A program made the position numbers and the translations under genes. From Symbiodinium natans (lineage: Eukaryota; Sar; Dinophyceae; Suessiales; Symbiodiniaceae): a stretch of DNA of 64,000 bases. A model generated the notes under the pieces. The model saw nothing but the letters and a program-made list of their open reading frames with translations, did no database searches and was not told where the DNA came from. The DNA is taken from positions 111,001-175,000 of the forward strand of contig CAJNDS010000069.1 in the NCBI GenBank assembly GCA_905221605.1, given 5' to 3'. This document shows, in pieces, positions 55,146-64,000 of this stretch (position 1 is its first letter; every line of letters starts with the position of its first letter).

Positions 55146-55314
55146 CTGCGCCGAGGGATGGGAAGAAGGGCTTTGGGGTTTAGGGTTTAGGGTTTGGGGT
55201 TTGGGGTTTAGGGTTTAGGGCTAGATGGCTGCAAGGGCGCCAAAATTCCAAATCTCAGACCGTCAGTGCTCTTCCAGGCGCCGCAATCCATAAACTCCAC
55301 ACCCTGAAGCCCCA

Positions 55315-55472
55315 CTTGGAGGTTCATGGTACTTATTAACCAATTATAACTGGGCATCTAACCCTACTTATAATTGGGATAACCCCTATAAGGCCCTTTA
55401 GGGGTATTATAAGTAGGGTGATAAGTACAGTTATAGTTGGTTAAAAGGTAGTAAGTACGATGAACCTCCAAG
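55315..55472. mobile_element. Foldback element, family E, copy 3
   Basis: Ends CTTGGAGGTTCATGGTACTT and GTACGATGAACCTCCAAG. The interior is a near-continuous inverted repeat (CCTACTTATAATTGGGATAA with its complement), so the 158 bp could fold into one long hairpin. Confidence 0.9.
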
Positions 55473-55499
55473 CAGAGCCTGAGAGGATGGAAGCTACTA

Positions 55500-55612
55500 G
55501 ACCCAAGAGTAATCTAGGAATAAAAGGGTACCTTTTTTTGGTTTTAAGGAGATGATAAGGGAACCCGACCCCAACCCCCCAAAAAAAAGAACGGGCCTAC
55601 TCCCGGTCCGAG
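55500..55612. mobile_element. Family F element, copy 2
   Basis: ACCCAAGAGTAATCTAGGAA, AAAGGGTACCTTTTTTTGG, then GGGCCTACTCCCGGTCCGAG. Matches 6310-6420 and 63490-63590. Confidence 0.65.
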
Positions 55613-55839
55613 CAAAAAGCCACAACAATGCGAGATACCAACGAGGGTTGAAGAAAGAATGCTGGACAAAAATAAGACCAGAAGGACAAAGCAGCTTTAT
55701 TTATCCCCCCCCCCTTCCGCTTGTGGGTATCAATGGACTGGATGTATATAAACGATTTGCATAAACAAAGTTTACGGTAGGGGGTGTTGATGATTGATGA
55801 ATTTGATGGGTTTATGCACGTACAAGTAGTGCCTATAAA

Positions 55840-56345
55840 CAAGAAAACAGGACGGAGCTGTGGCAAGTGGAATGATTGAGTGCTTAAACAAGATGGAGAG
55901 GAAACTGCCTATAATTCACACAGATGATGAAGGCGCCTTGAACAAGGAGGCAATACAAGAGCACACCCCATTTTTTGTGAAAGAGCCTTGCGTCCTGTTG
56001 AAGATATGTTGTGTAAGAGGGTTGAAGCCAATGAGAAAATGCAAGCCGAACATCCAGTGGCCAAGGCACATATTAGAAGCATTATTGAATTGTTGAACCA
56101 TATCAATCAAGTGAAGCATTCGGCAACGGGATTCACACCAAAGGACGCCCGAAAACCTAGCAACGAATTGAAAGTGATATTTAGCTTAAAAATGAAGGGA
56201 AGATAACAGGGTGTTCCCAAAGTCAGAATAGGCCATGAAGCTAACATATTTCAGAAAAGAAAAGCCGAATGAACATAACGAGTAAGCAACTGGTCGCAGA
56301 GCATGTATACAACAGAGAGAACTCAAAGCAAATTCGGTCGTGATT
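55840..56345 (+). pseudogene. Decayed DDE integrase fragment
   Basis: Three blocks in different frames resemble a retroelement/Polinton-type integrase. (1) near 55868-55950, a catalytic-core-like LPIIHTDDEGALNKEAIQE; (2) from about 55955 in another frame, an ER..RPVEDMLCKRVE block followed by HSATGFTPKDARKPSNE, the segment that trails the catalytic glutamate; (3) after a TAA at about 56205, a C-terminal RVSNWS...Y....FGRDYYKVE block. An internal deletion, frameshifts and stops make it non-functional. The stretch is AT-richer than its surroundings and has no telomere-like repeats, so it arrived later. Family assignment is by recalled motif only. Confidence 0.6.
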
Positions 56346-56392
56346 ACTATAAAGTTGAAAGTAAGGACTGGAAGGTTGAGGGCTTAGCATTT

Positions 56393-56430
56393 AGGTGAGG
56401 TGAGGTGAGGTGAGGTGAGGTGAGGTGAGC
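56393..56430 (+). repeat. (GGTGA)n microsatellite
   Basis: About seven copies of AGGTG between the integrase fragment and a GC-rich segment. Confidence 0.95.
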
Positions 56431-56439
56431 ATCGACCGA

Positions 56440-57190
56440 GGCACGAGCCTGGCCTAACAAAAAGGTAGCCCCTCCGGCGCAAGGCCTAAAGAGCAAACCC
56501 CAGCAACACAACGCGCAGGAACAGCAACGGGGAACAACAACACGAAACGCACGAGACGGACGAACGAGCGAACGAACGGAAGCAGTTCTGCCAATGTCAC
56601 GTGTCGAGAGCGGCTGCGAGCACGCCGGCTCCGAGATCGGCCGCGCACACCGGAACCGCGAGCACCGCTCGCCCGGTGTGCCCTGCGCCGCTGCCTCTGC
56701 CGGCTTCATGAAGTGGATGAGCTCCTGCGCCTGCGACCACCATGGCGTCCGGAGTGGACCCCACTCCCGCCATTTCGGTGGATTACGAGCGCTCTTTGTC
56801 GAACCCAGCGCTTGCTCCGCCATGGCAAACCCGAGGCTTGGGGCCCTTGCCCACATCAGCGGCGCCCATTCATGGTCTGCGTATTTCCCGCCCCTTTCCC
56901 TGGCACAGCAGCAGCAACGGTAAACGAGGGTGCGCCATCAACTGAAACGAGTGTCCGGCACTATCGCCCTGCTGCCCCCCCAATGGCCCCACCAACTGGG
57001 TGCTCGTCGGACTGAAGAAAGACAGAGGGGCAAAGAAAAGAGAAAGAGAAAGAAAGGAACAAAAACAAGACGAAACAAACCAAAGCGCACACCAAGACGC
57101 ACACACCAGTCCTTAGTGCCGCCCCTGGGGTCCCAGAGGGTGAACCGGCCAAAGGGGGAGACCGGCAGCAGTCCCAGGGGGCTTAGCATT
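56440..57190. other. GC-rich, repeat-free segment with possible first exon on plus
   Basis: At 56742 an ATG in CCACCATGG context opens MASGVDPTPAISVDYERSLS and continues to a possible AACG|GTAAAC donor at about 56921. A minus frame of 169 codons overlaps. Downstream a lysine/arginine-rich frame (TEERQRGKEKRKRKKGTK) runs to 57193. It may be part of the same insertion as the integrase fragment, or a promoter-proximal exon; neither is proven. Confidence 0.35.
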
Positions 57191-57311
57191 TAGGATTAAT
57201 GGTTCAGGGTTCAGGCTTGAGGTCAACTCCAGGTCCGTACGCCCGAAACCCTAAACCCTAAACCCTGAACCCTAAACCCTATAAACCCTAAACCCCAAGG
57301 TTCCCTATTCC

Positions 57312-57425
57312 CTACATTCTGGACTTCAGTGCCTCCTCCCAGAACGGCCGCGGCAGCTCCTCGGCACTACGTCGGGCCCCTGCGGCAAAGCGGCGAAGGC
57401 TGCGTGCCCACATTGCGCCATGGCG
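57312..57425 (-). CDS. Possible terminal exon
   Basis: Minus frame MWARSLRRFAAGARRSAEEL then PRPFWEEALKSRM and TAG. Arginine-rich and helical. CCCTAAA lies left and TTTAGGG right. The start of the exon is not fixed. Confidence 0.45.
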   Translation of the reverse strand, partial: RHGAMWARSLRRFAAGARRSAEELPRPFWEEALKSRM

Positions 57426-57434
57426 AGGAGGACG

Positions 57435-58400
57435 CGGGGTTTAGGGTTTAGGGTTTAGGGTTTGGGGTTTAGGGTTTAGGGTTTAGGGGTTCAGGGTTTC
57501 GAGTTTAGAGTTTAGGGTTTAGGGGCTTGGGAGTCTTTGGGGTTGGGTTCAGGGGCTTTAGGGGTTGTAGGGACTACGGTTCCGAGGGGGACTAATTCTG
57601 GGCTCTGAACAGATTCATATGACAAGAGAGGTTTTAGGAGTTTGGGGGATTGCTAGCCTGCGTTTTGGAAGGCAGGGCTTCATATGGTTCTGGGGTGTAG
57701 GGTCTAGCGTTTCGAGTTTAGGTATTTGGGGATTTTGAGGGTTTCTGACCAAATCTTCGTTCGGTGCTGTTCGTGAGCAAGGGTTCTCATGTGGTCAGCT
57801 CCCTTTTGGCACACTCTAACCCTTGCAAATAAACAAAGCGCCCTCCTTATACAGGGTACCACACACAAAAAAAAACATGAAATGCATGCTCCTATGAACC
57901 CGTCCCCTCGCTCTCTCTCGCTCTCGCTCTCTCTCTCTCTCTATGTATCTCTCTCTCTCTCTCTCTCCATATGCTACGTACTGTAGTTTATAAGGGCTGT
58001 TCAGAACATGCCCGAGGTCGTGGTTACACACAGAGACTCCCAAATCCCTTAATTGAGCAATATTCCTTATATCACAGTACGGACCTTATTCTAACCTAAA
58101 GAATCTGACCCCGGATTAAAGGATATCAGAGTCTCAAGGAACCCTACATACTCTCACCAGTCAAAGCAGAATAAAGCCCAAACCCTAAATCAGTCAAAGC
58201 AAAACAAAGCCCAAACCCTAAATCAGTCAAAGCAAAAATAAAGCCCAAACCCTAAATCCTCCCAACACCTTTCTTCATATCCAAGCCAAAGACAAATTGG
58301 CCTCCACTGGTCTCTCAACCCAGCTCAGTTTGGGACCACTCCTTTAAATTAAACAAAAAAGGGGGTCCTAGTATGATGCAAGGAGGAGTCCTTGAATCGG
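57435..58400. other. Telomere-like and CT microsatellite tracts, no supported gene
   Basis: TTTAGGG at 57437-57495, (CT)n at 57910-57967, and a 32-33 bp repeat AGTCAAAGCAAAACAAAGCC plus CAAACCCTAAATC in three copies at 58157-58258. Confidence 0.75.
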
Positions 58401-58414
58401 GAATCTCTGAGAAT

Positions 58415-58482
58415 CAAGGTTTAGGGTTTAGGGTTTAGGGTTTAGGGTTTAGGGTTTAGGGTTTAGGGTTTAGGGTTTAGGG
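58415..58482 (+). repeat. Interstitial TTTAGGG array
   Basis: Nine exact heptamers, 28 bp from the stop of the terminal exon at 58510. Confidence 0.97.
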
Positions 58483-58509
58483 AATTTTAGGTCAACCCTC
58501 CAGAGCCAT

Positions 58510-58798
58510 CTAACCCTCAGGGCTGCCCAAAGTGATGGCCTGGCTCCGTGGCACCAGCGGAACCGGATGAGATCGCACCTTGGTTTAGGGTTTAGAGTTT
58601 AGGGTTTGGGGCTTAGAGTTTGGGGTTTGGGACTTCGGCTCCACCTGGGCCTTCAGGGTTAGGGTCCACAGCTTGTGCCTGTGGAATTCCGGCGCTGGAG
58701 GATCAAGGGCCACAAAAGGGCCTTGTCTTTCGCAGCTCAGAGTTGACGAAAAGCGGTCTGCACGTGCTTGCTGGCATTCCAAGCACATTCGAGTACTA
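58510..58798 (-). CDS. Uncharacterised protein, last two exons
   Basis: Exon about 58645-58798 contains MCLECQQARADRFSSTLSCE and GPFVALDPPAPEFHRHKLWT, ending GCCCAG|GTGGAG in phase 0. Exon 58510-58578 reads VRSHPVPLVPRSQAITLGSP then EG and TAG, starting at CCAAG in phase 0. The 66-nt intron is made of TTTAGGG-like sequence (on plus), the shortest telomere-repeat intron seen. The protein has a CxxC pair near the start of the first exon. Family not recognised. Confidence 0.55.
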
Positions 58799-59429
58799 AG
58801 CCATGTGACGCAGGGTTCATGTTTCTGTTCTTTGGTGAGTGTAAATAAGGTTCCGTTTTAATGTTGGTGGGTGTATACATTGGGTGTCTTTTTGGGGGTC
58901 TGGTTACTAGGTCCTCAGCCAGCATCTCTCGAAAACATAGACCCCTCAATCTCCGACAAAACACATCAATCTTGATCTGCAGTAGCACATGCTGGGTTTC
59001 TTAGTACTTCGAGTAGCTAGGACGACATATGATAGGATTATTAGCCAAAGTCTACTGCTGCGTACAGAAGTTCCCCCCCGCTCAACCTCCACAACCATTA
59101 AACAGTGAACTCGAAAACCGAAATCCCCAACCCTACGCTGCACCCTAGATTCAATCGGGGGAATCGGATCCCGCTGGGGAGTTTGAAGACAGGGCATCTC
59201 ACCCGTGACCAGAATGCACACGGAACGGTGCACTCGCACAAGATGTCATCGGGGGTCCCTTTCTCTGAGCGTCTTTTGCAAGGAGTCCTGACATTCATCA
59301 AAAAATCTCTCGCTCTCGCCCTCGCTCTCCTCCTTCCTGCCAGCACTCATGGCCCCCAGGGTGAAGTGGGCCGCCCGAAGGCTAGGGGCAACCGAGTGCA
59401 TCGGTGAGACCTTTCCTGAACCCTGCCGA

Positions 59430-59500
59430 GTGCCCCCTCTCTCGCTCTCTCGCTCTCTCGCTCTCTCGCTCTCTCGCTCTCTCGCTCTCTCGCTCTCTCA
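59430..59500 (+). repeat. (CTCTCTCG)n microsatellite
   Basis: Nine copies of the octamer. The open minus frame through it (SERARERE) is a by-product. Confidence 0.95.
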
Positions 59501-59599
59501 CAACGAATAAATAAAGCAATTTCTGTATAGTGCAATAAAAAAACGAAAAAACTCTATAATATATCTGTATATATGCATGCATATATGTTCTAGGTATCC

Positions 59600-61550
59600 C
59601 TACATAAGTTATGCACACTTTATTTAGAAGCTTCTGCTATGCTCGTGCGAGTCACCTGAAGGCAAGCAGCCCACAAACATCTCACGTTTCGCTGGTGCCA
59701 CGGGCATTCGTCATTACAATTATATGCGTACAGAATGGAACCGAAGTTTAGAACTGTTAGCAGGACTCCAAACTTTAAACTGAAACCCCTAAACCCTATA
59801 CACCCTAAACCCTAAAGTTTCCTAAGATATAAACTTTCCTAAACCCTAACCCTTTCCTAAGCCCTAAACTTTCCTAAACGCAAGCTGCCCTTACAACTCC
59901 AGGGCCCGGGCCGGAACCTTGGCGTGAGCGCGGAGAAGAAATAGATTTGAGAGTTTAGGGTATAGGCTTTAGGGTTTAGGGTTTATTAGGATGTAGCGGC
60001 TTAGGGGGGTTCAGGATTCGGGTCAGGGTGGAGGGTTTGGTAAGGATTTGTCAGGTTCAGGGGTGCCCTGTGAGGGGTTTAGGTGGTTGGGGGACAGGTT
60101 TTAGGGTGTAGGGTTTAGTGGAGGCGGTCATAAACCTTCCTCTACTGTAGATGGTGGGCTTGGGGTTTAGGGTTTAGGGTTTAGGGTTTAGGGTTTTGTG
60201 TTCAGGGTTTAGGCGAGCCGTAAGGCAAAAAGGGGCCCTCTGGGCTGCCTAGACGTTATATCGCAGCCGCAAAAGCAAGCACACACACACACACACATTA
60301 TATATATATATATATATATACAGATATATATATATATATATATGTATATTTATCTATATTTATGTGTGAACGAAAGCGGAAAACCGTGCTTTAAGGCTTA
60401 GGGTTTAGGGGTTTAGGGCTAGGGCGGGGTTTGGGGTTTGCTTATGGTTTCGGAAAGACTCAAACCCCTTACCCCTGCAAACCTTACAAATAGAAACAAC
60501 ACTGAAGCCCCGAAGTTCTAACTAGATCTGGCCAAACCCCCCTTTTGAGGGTTTGGGGATCATGGCTTAAGGGCTTCACGTCTTTCCATAGGGTTTAGGG
60601 CTTGGGGCTTCATAGAGCTTGAGGCTGTTAAGGGATTCAGAGTTTAGAGGAAGCTGAGAGGCTTCGAAAGGAGTTGGCAAGCTGGGGAAAGAATGAAATC
60701 AAGGCAACATAGCGGAGGCAGCCTTAAAACCCCCCTTACAGGACACTTATATAACCCTAAGGCTCAAGCCCCTAAGGCTCAAGCCCTCAAGCCCTAGAAA
60801 ACACCTAAACTCTAAACCCTAAGACCTGAAACAAACAAAAGACCAACCTGCGACCCTAACCTCCAAACCCTACGACCCTACAAACAAAAAAACAACTACA
60901 ACCCTATACTCTAGACCCTAAAAACCCCAAGACCACCCCAAGCGCTACAGAGTAGGGAACCCAGAGCCCCTATACCCTACAGAACACACAATTAAAGAAA
61001 AACAAATAAAAGCCTGTGAAACACGAAAGCCCTAAACCCCAAACCCCAACCCCACACCCCAAACCCCAAACTAAACCCTACAGGGCCCTTCGACAAGTGG
61101 AGGGTGCCGAGTCAGAGACATCGTCGTCATCATCGTCCAGAAGCCCAGGTGGCAACTGGGGCCTTGAATTTCAAGGTTTCTCTTTTTTGTTTTTTTTTTG
61201 GAGGGGGGGGGGGGGGGGGGGTTTGGGGTTTAATGTTGGACCCTCTTTACTGTGTAGGGCCCCCCCCCCCCCCTCCCCTGAACAGTCGAGGCGTGGATGG
61301 GAGCCTGATTACACGGCCCCGGGGGCTTATATGATTTCAATAGGGAGGAGTTTAGATAGGTTTAAAAGGGGCAGCAATGCCCGGTTGTCTTTTTTAAAGG
61401 CGAACCACGTGGAATTTTCTTACGGCGCCCGGACGGTTTGACTTTAAAGAGGACCCCGCAAACAGTCAGGGGGTCCTGAATAATTCGGCCAGATTGACTT
61501 TAAAGAGGAGGCCCCTACTAAAGAGGGTGGCCCCTACTAAAGAGGGTCCA
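59600..61550. other. Telomere-like tracts, CA/TA microsatellite, poly-G/C runs
   Basis: 59780-59880 has CCTAAACTTTCCTAAACC-type repeats, 60160-60215 TTTAGGG, 60278-60345 (CA)n/(TA)n, 61200-61220 poly-G and 61261-61275 poly-C. At 59886-59915 a 23-nt minus islet VPARALEL ends at a strong GTAAGG donor, a possible micro-exon. No other coding signal. Confidence 0.6.
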
Positions 61551-61722
61551 GCATTAGGGTTTAGGGTTAAAGGTGAAGAGTTAAGGGCTGAGGGTTTAGA
61601 GGTTTCTGAAATTAGGGGGGCAAGGGCTCTTTGAGGTTTGGGGCTTCTAGAGCTTCATTCGGGTCTAGGGGGGATTACGGATTCGGATTTAAGGTGGATA
61701 TGGCGGTTTCCGAAGTTAGGGG

Positions 61723-61812
61723 CACCTTTTCTTGTGGTCCTTATTATGAGGGGGGGAATCCTTTGGGGTCTATGTTAGGGGTCCCTTATGTTCGTAAACC
61801 CCCAAATGACAT
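61723..61812. mobile_element. Family B element, copy
   Basis: GGCACCTTTTCTTGTGGTCC, GGGAATCCTTTGGGGTCTAT, then TATGTTCGTAAACCCCC, close to 27024-27118. Confidence 0.65.
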
Positions 61813-61997
61813 TTTGAGGTTTCAGGTTTCGGGTTTAGGTTAGTATGAAGTTTAGGGCCAGTTTAGGGTGTAGGGTGTAGGCCGTGGGCTTAGGGTTTAT
61901 ATAAGGCTTAAGAAATATGAGGTTTCGGGTTGATGGTTTAGCTTAGGGTAATATGAAGTTCGCGTTTAGGGTTTAGGTTTTAGGGTCTAGGGTAATG

Positions 61998-62226
61998 TGA
62001 AGTTCGGGTTTAGGGTTTAGGGTTTAGGGTTTAGGGTTTAGGGTTTAGGGTTTAGGGTTTAGGGTTTAGGGTTTAGGGGTTAGGGTTTAGGGTTTAGGGT
62101 TTAGGGCATCATGAAGTGTTTTAGGGTGGGGTCGATTACCCAGCTGATGCTCATGATGCTCGCCTCCTGGCTCGTCAGATGGCCCCAATCAGGGTTTAGG
62201 GTTTAGGGTTTAGGGTTTAGGGTTTA
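61998..62226 (+). repeat. Interstitial TTTAGGG arrays
   Basis: About 14 heptamers at 61998-62105 and five at 62192-62226, on both sides of a small exon. Confidence 0.95.
62140..62190 (-). CDS. Possible short helical exon
   Basis: Minus frame HLTSQEASIMSISW ends at a TGG|GTAATC donor. The LTSQEASIMS pattern resembles the start of an OPR-like repeat. Confidence 0.4.
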
Positions 62227-62329
62227 GGCAAGCGTCTGGGGCCTATCGGGCAACGTCCGTAAAGCACTAAAACCCTTCACGGACTAGTGACTATGGACCC
62301 AAACAGGGCTTTTATGGGGCACACCCGAA

Positions 62330-62500
62330 ACCCTAAACCCGAAACCCTAAACCGTAAACCCTGGATCCCTAAACCCTAAACCCTAAACCCTAAACCCTCA
62401 ACCCTCAACCCTCAACCCCAAACCCTAAACCCTAAACCCTAAACCCTAACCCTAAACCCTAAACCCTAACCCTAAACACTAAACCCTAAACCCCAAACCC
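62330..62500 (-). repeat. CCCTAAA array
   Basis: About 18 heptamers with CCCTCAA variants, ending at the donor of exon 62499-62559. Confidence 0.95.
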
Positions 62501-62559
62501 GCCTGGCTTCGACATCGGCGTCATCCAGGAGTCCTCGGCTGCGCCACAGCTCGGTATTA
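62499..62559 (-). CDS. Helical exon
   Basis: Acceptor TTGCAG, donor CGG|GTTTGG; 61 nt read NTELWRSRGLLDDADVEARR. Amphipathic helix of unknown family. Confidence 0.45.
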
Positions 62560-62579
62560 CTGCAATTTGCTTTTGAATT

Positions 62580-63420
62580 ATGAGCCCCCCAGTTTAGGGT
62601 TTAAGGTTTAGGGTTTAGGGTTAAATACTAATCACCATCTTGCACTTACAAGGAAGATTCGGCTTCTTCTTTTTGGGTGGTTCTCAAAGAAAGTAGCAGA
62701 TTGCCAGGGATCTGCAAGCCTCTACGACCTGATTGTAGTGCTGGGACAGTATTCGGGAGGGCGGATACCCCTTTGGGGGGGTGCTTTGATGATCTGAACG
62801 TTGGGCCATTTGTTTGTGTCTGGGATGTAATGAATTGTAGTGCTTTCGTTTTGTTCTTTTGATTCATGGAGAAGAACCCACAATCTAGCAAGCACCCCCA
62901 TATGACCGGGCATCTTAAACTCCTACACCCTGACTGCATGAGCCTTAATTTCTGCTGCAGGCCTTCTGTCTAACAAAGCAAGGCTCAGCCCTACAACCCG
63001 TAGAAACCCGGTCAGTCCTCTAAGCGTTACAAAGCCCACAAAACCTGTAAGCTGGAAACCATACAGCAACAAACATAAACCCTATACGCACTACAAAACC
63101 TGAATCTAAGCCCAGCAACTCTGACCCACAGCACTAGACCCAGATGAGGCTTGTAATTCCGGAATCACCAAACAGACTCCCACACATACACTCCATAAAC
63201 CGGGTTTAGGGTTTAGGGTTTAATTAGGGTTTAGGGTTAAGGGTTCCCCTAAACCCTTAGACCCTTCAACCCCTGAACCCTGCACCCTTACGCCCTGAAA
63301 CCCGGTTTGCGCCTGGCCTGACAATGATAAGGCAAATAGCCCGTCAGCACCTAGCAGGAGTTTAGGGCACGGGGAATGTCAGTAACTCTGGTTTTGGCCT
63401 CAAGGACCCTAACACTAAAA
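62580..63420. other. Unique sequence, no supported gene
   Basis: Short telomere-like tracts at 62592-62622 and 63205-63250. Open frames at 62646-62939 are not protein-like to my reading. Confidence 0.4.
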
Positions 63421-63489
63421 CCTACTCCTGGGATTTAGGGCTTTTTGGAGTTGTAGATCACTCTTAAGAAGTCTAGAAGGGGCTTTGCA

Positions 63490-63590
63490 GTCATGGGAAT
63501 AAAAAAGGGTACCCTTTTTGGTTTTCAGGCGATTATACGGGAGCCTCAACCCTAAAGAAAGGAAATAAAGGCCACTCCGGATCCTAGAAG
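63490..63590. mobile_element. Family F element, copy 3
   Basis: GGAATAAAAAAGGGTACCCT, TTTTGGTTTTCAGGCGATTA, then GGCCACTCCGGATCCTAG. Confidence 0.65.
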
Positions 63591-63799
63591 AGGTAGGTTT
63601 GGGGCTTTTAAGAGTGGCTCTCGGGATGCAAGTGTACAGAAGTTTGCCCCAAACCGCCGAAAGCCCCAAGTCATAGGCCCCCAAGAGCCCAAAACCCTAA
63701 ACCCCGAACCCTGTACCCTAAACGTTTAGGGTTTAGGGCTTCGGGCCAAGAACCCTCAACCGCCTCAACCCAAACCACACATTAACTTGGACCCTAAAG

Positions 63800-63870
63800 C
63801 TCGAAGACAGATCTCCTGCAACGCAGGGGCGGTCCCTGCCACGATGTTCACCGGCCCCTACTGTCCTAAA
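63800..63870 (-). CDS. Possible exon
   Basis: After ACAGTAG the minus frame reads GPVNIVAGTAPALQEICLRA. Helical and leucine/alanine-rich, with telomere-like repeats at 63895-63975 just upstream. Boundaries not fixed. Confidence 0.4.
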
Positions 63871-63894
63871 GGTTCATCTGGATTCTGGGGCACC

Positions 63895-63975
63895 CGAAAC
63901 CCGAAACCCGAAACCCGAAATCCTAAACCCTAAACCCTAAACCCTAAACCCTAACCCTAAACCCTAAACCCTAAG
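63895..63975 (-). repeat. CCCTAAA/CCCGAAA array at window end
   Basis: Four CCCGAAA words then about eight CCCTAAA heptamers. Confidence 0.95.
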
Positions 63976-64000
63976 GGGGGCACAGATTTGAAGGCTTTGG

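Noticed and set aside
59382-59618. Arginine/glutamate repeat protein (SERARERE)
   Set aside because: Translation of a (CTCTCTCG)n microsatellite.
1-64000. CRISPR array, prokaryotic operon, tRNA or rRNA genes
   Set aside because: Tandem repeats lack unique equal-length spacers, no ribosome-binding-site/ORF chains occur, and no tRNA or rRNA core words were found by eye.

Overview
This window looks like nuclear DNA of a dinoflagellate or close relative; that placement is an inference. It rests on (1) pervasive interstitial TTTAGGG/CCCTAAA telomere-type repeats; (2) short exons (about 50-220 nt) whose junctions are mostly AAG|G or CAG|G acceptors, with donors that include GA as well as GT; (3) several exons interrupted by about 110-bp inverted-repeat elements flanked by target-site duplications that can supply the splice sites (introners); (4) every coding segment I can support lying on the minus strand, as expected of a unidirectional gene array. 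There are no bacterial-style operons, tRNAs, rRNAs or CRISPR arrays.

Layout. 0-2.1 kb: tandem repeats (a partial 390-bp repeat, then nine copies of a 164-bp unit). 2.1-4.75 kb: a degenerate TTTAGGG-derived satellite followed by an array of perfect CTCGAG-centred palindromes, the pair bounded by inverted repeats and AT microsatellites. 4.9-14.5 kb: mostly telomere-like arrays with a few exon-like islets, plus a 32-bp array that switches orientation at 11.2-11.9 kb. 14.5-19.7 kb: the best gene model, a multi-pass membrane protein of at least nine exons whose phases all match. 20.2-24.2 kb: proline/glutamine-rich exon-like islets. 24.4-26.1 kb: the 3' end of another gene, with a clean introner intron. 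28.5-44 kb: scattered short exons, several with leucine/alanine-rich helical-repeat motifs; also a poly-C 'TCTGTCACTG' array at 31.6-33.3 kb and a 30-bp minisatellite at 33.3-33.7 kb. 44.3-47.7 kb: a nine-exon gene for an octotricopeptide/RAP-type helical-repeat protein. 48.8-58.8 kb: more minus-strand exons, including three likely terminal ones, and a decayed DDE integrase at 55.8-56.35 kb. 59-64 kb: telomere-like repeats, microsatellites and three exon-like islets.

Several families of short foldback elements recur. Four unrelated families end in CTTGG...CCAAG, which gives an AAG acceptor when read as an intron. In the best gene, introns often carry G-strand telomere repeat near the donor and C-strand repeat near the acceptor, so the intron ends could pair. 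No transcript data were available; exon boundaries were set by hand from splice dinucleotides and phase agreement.
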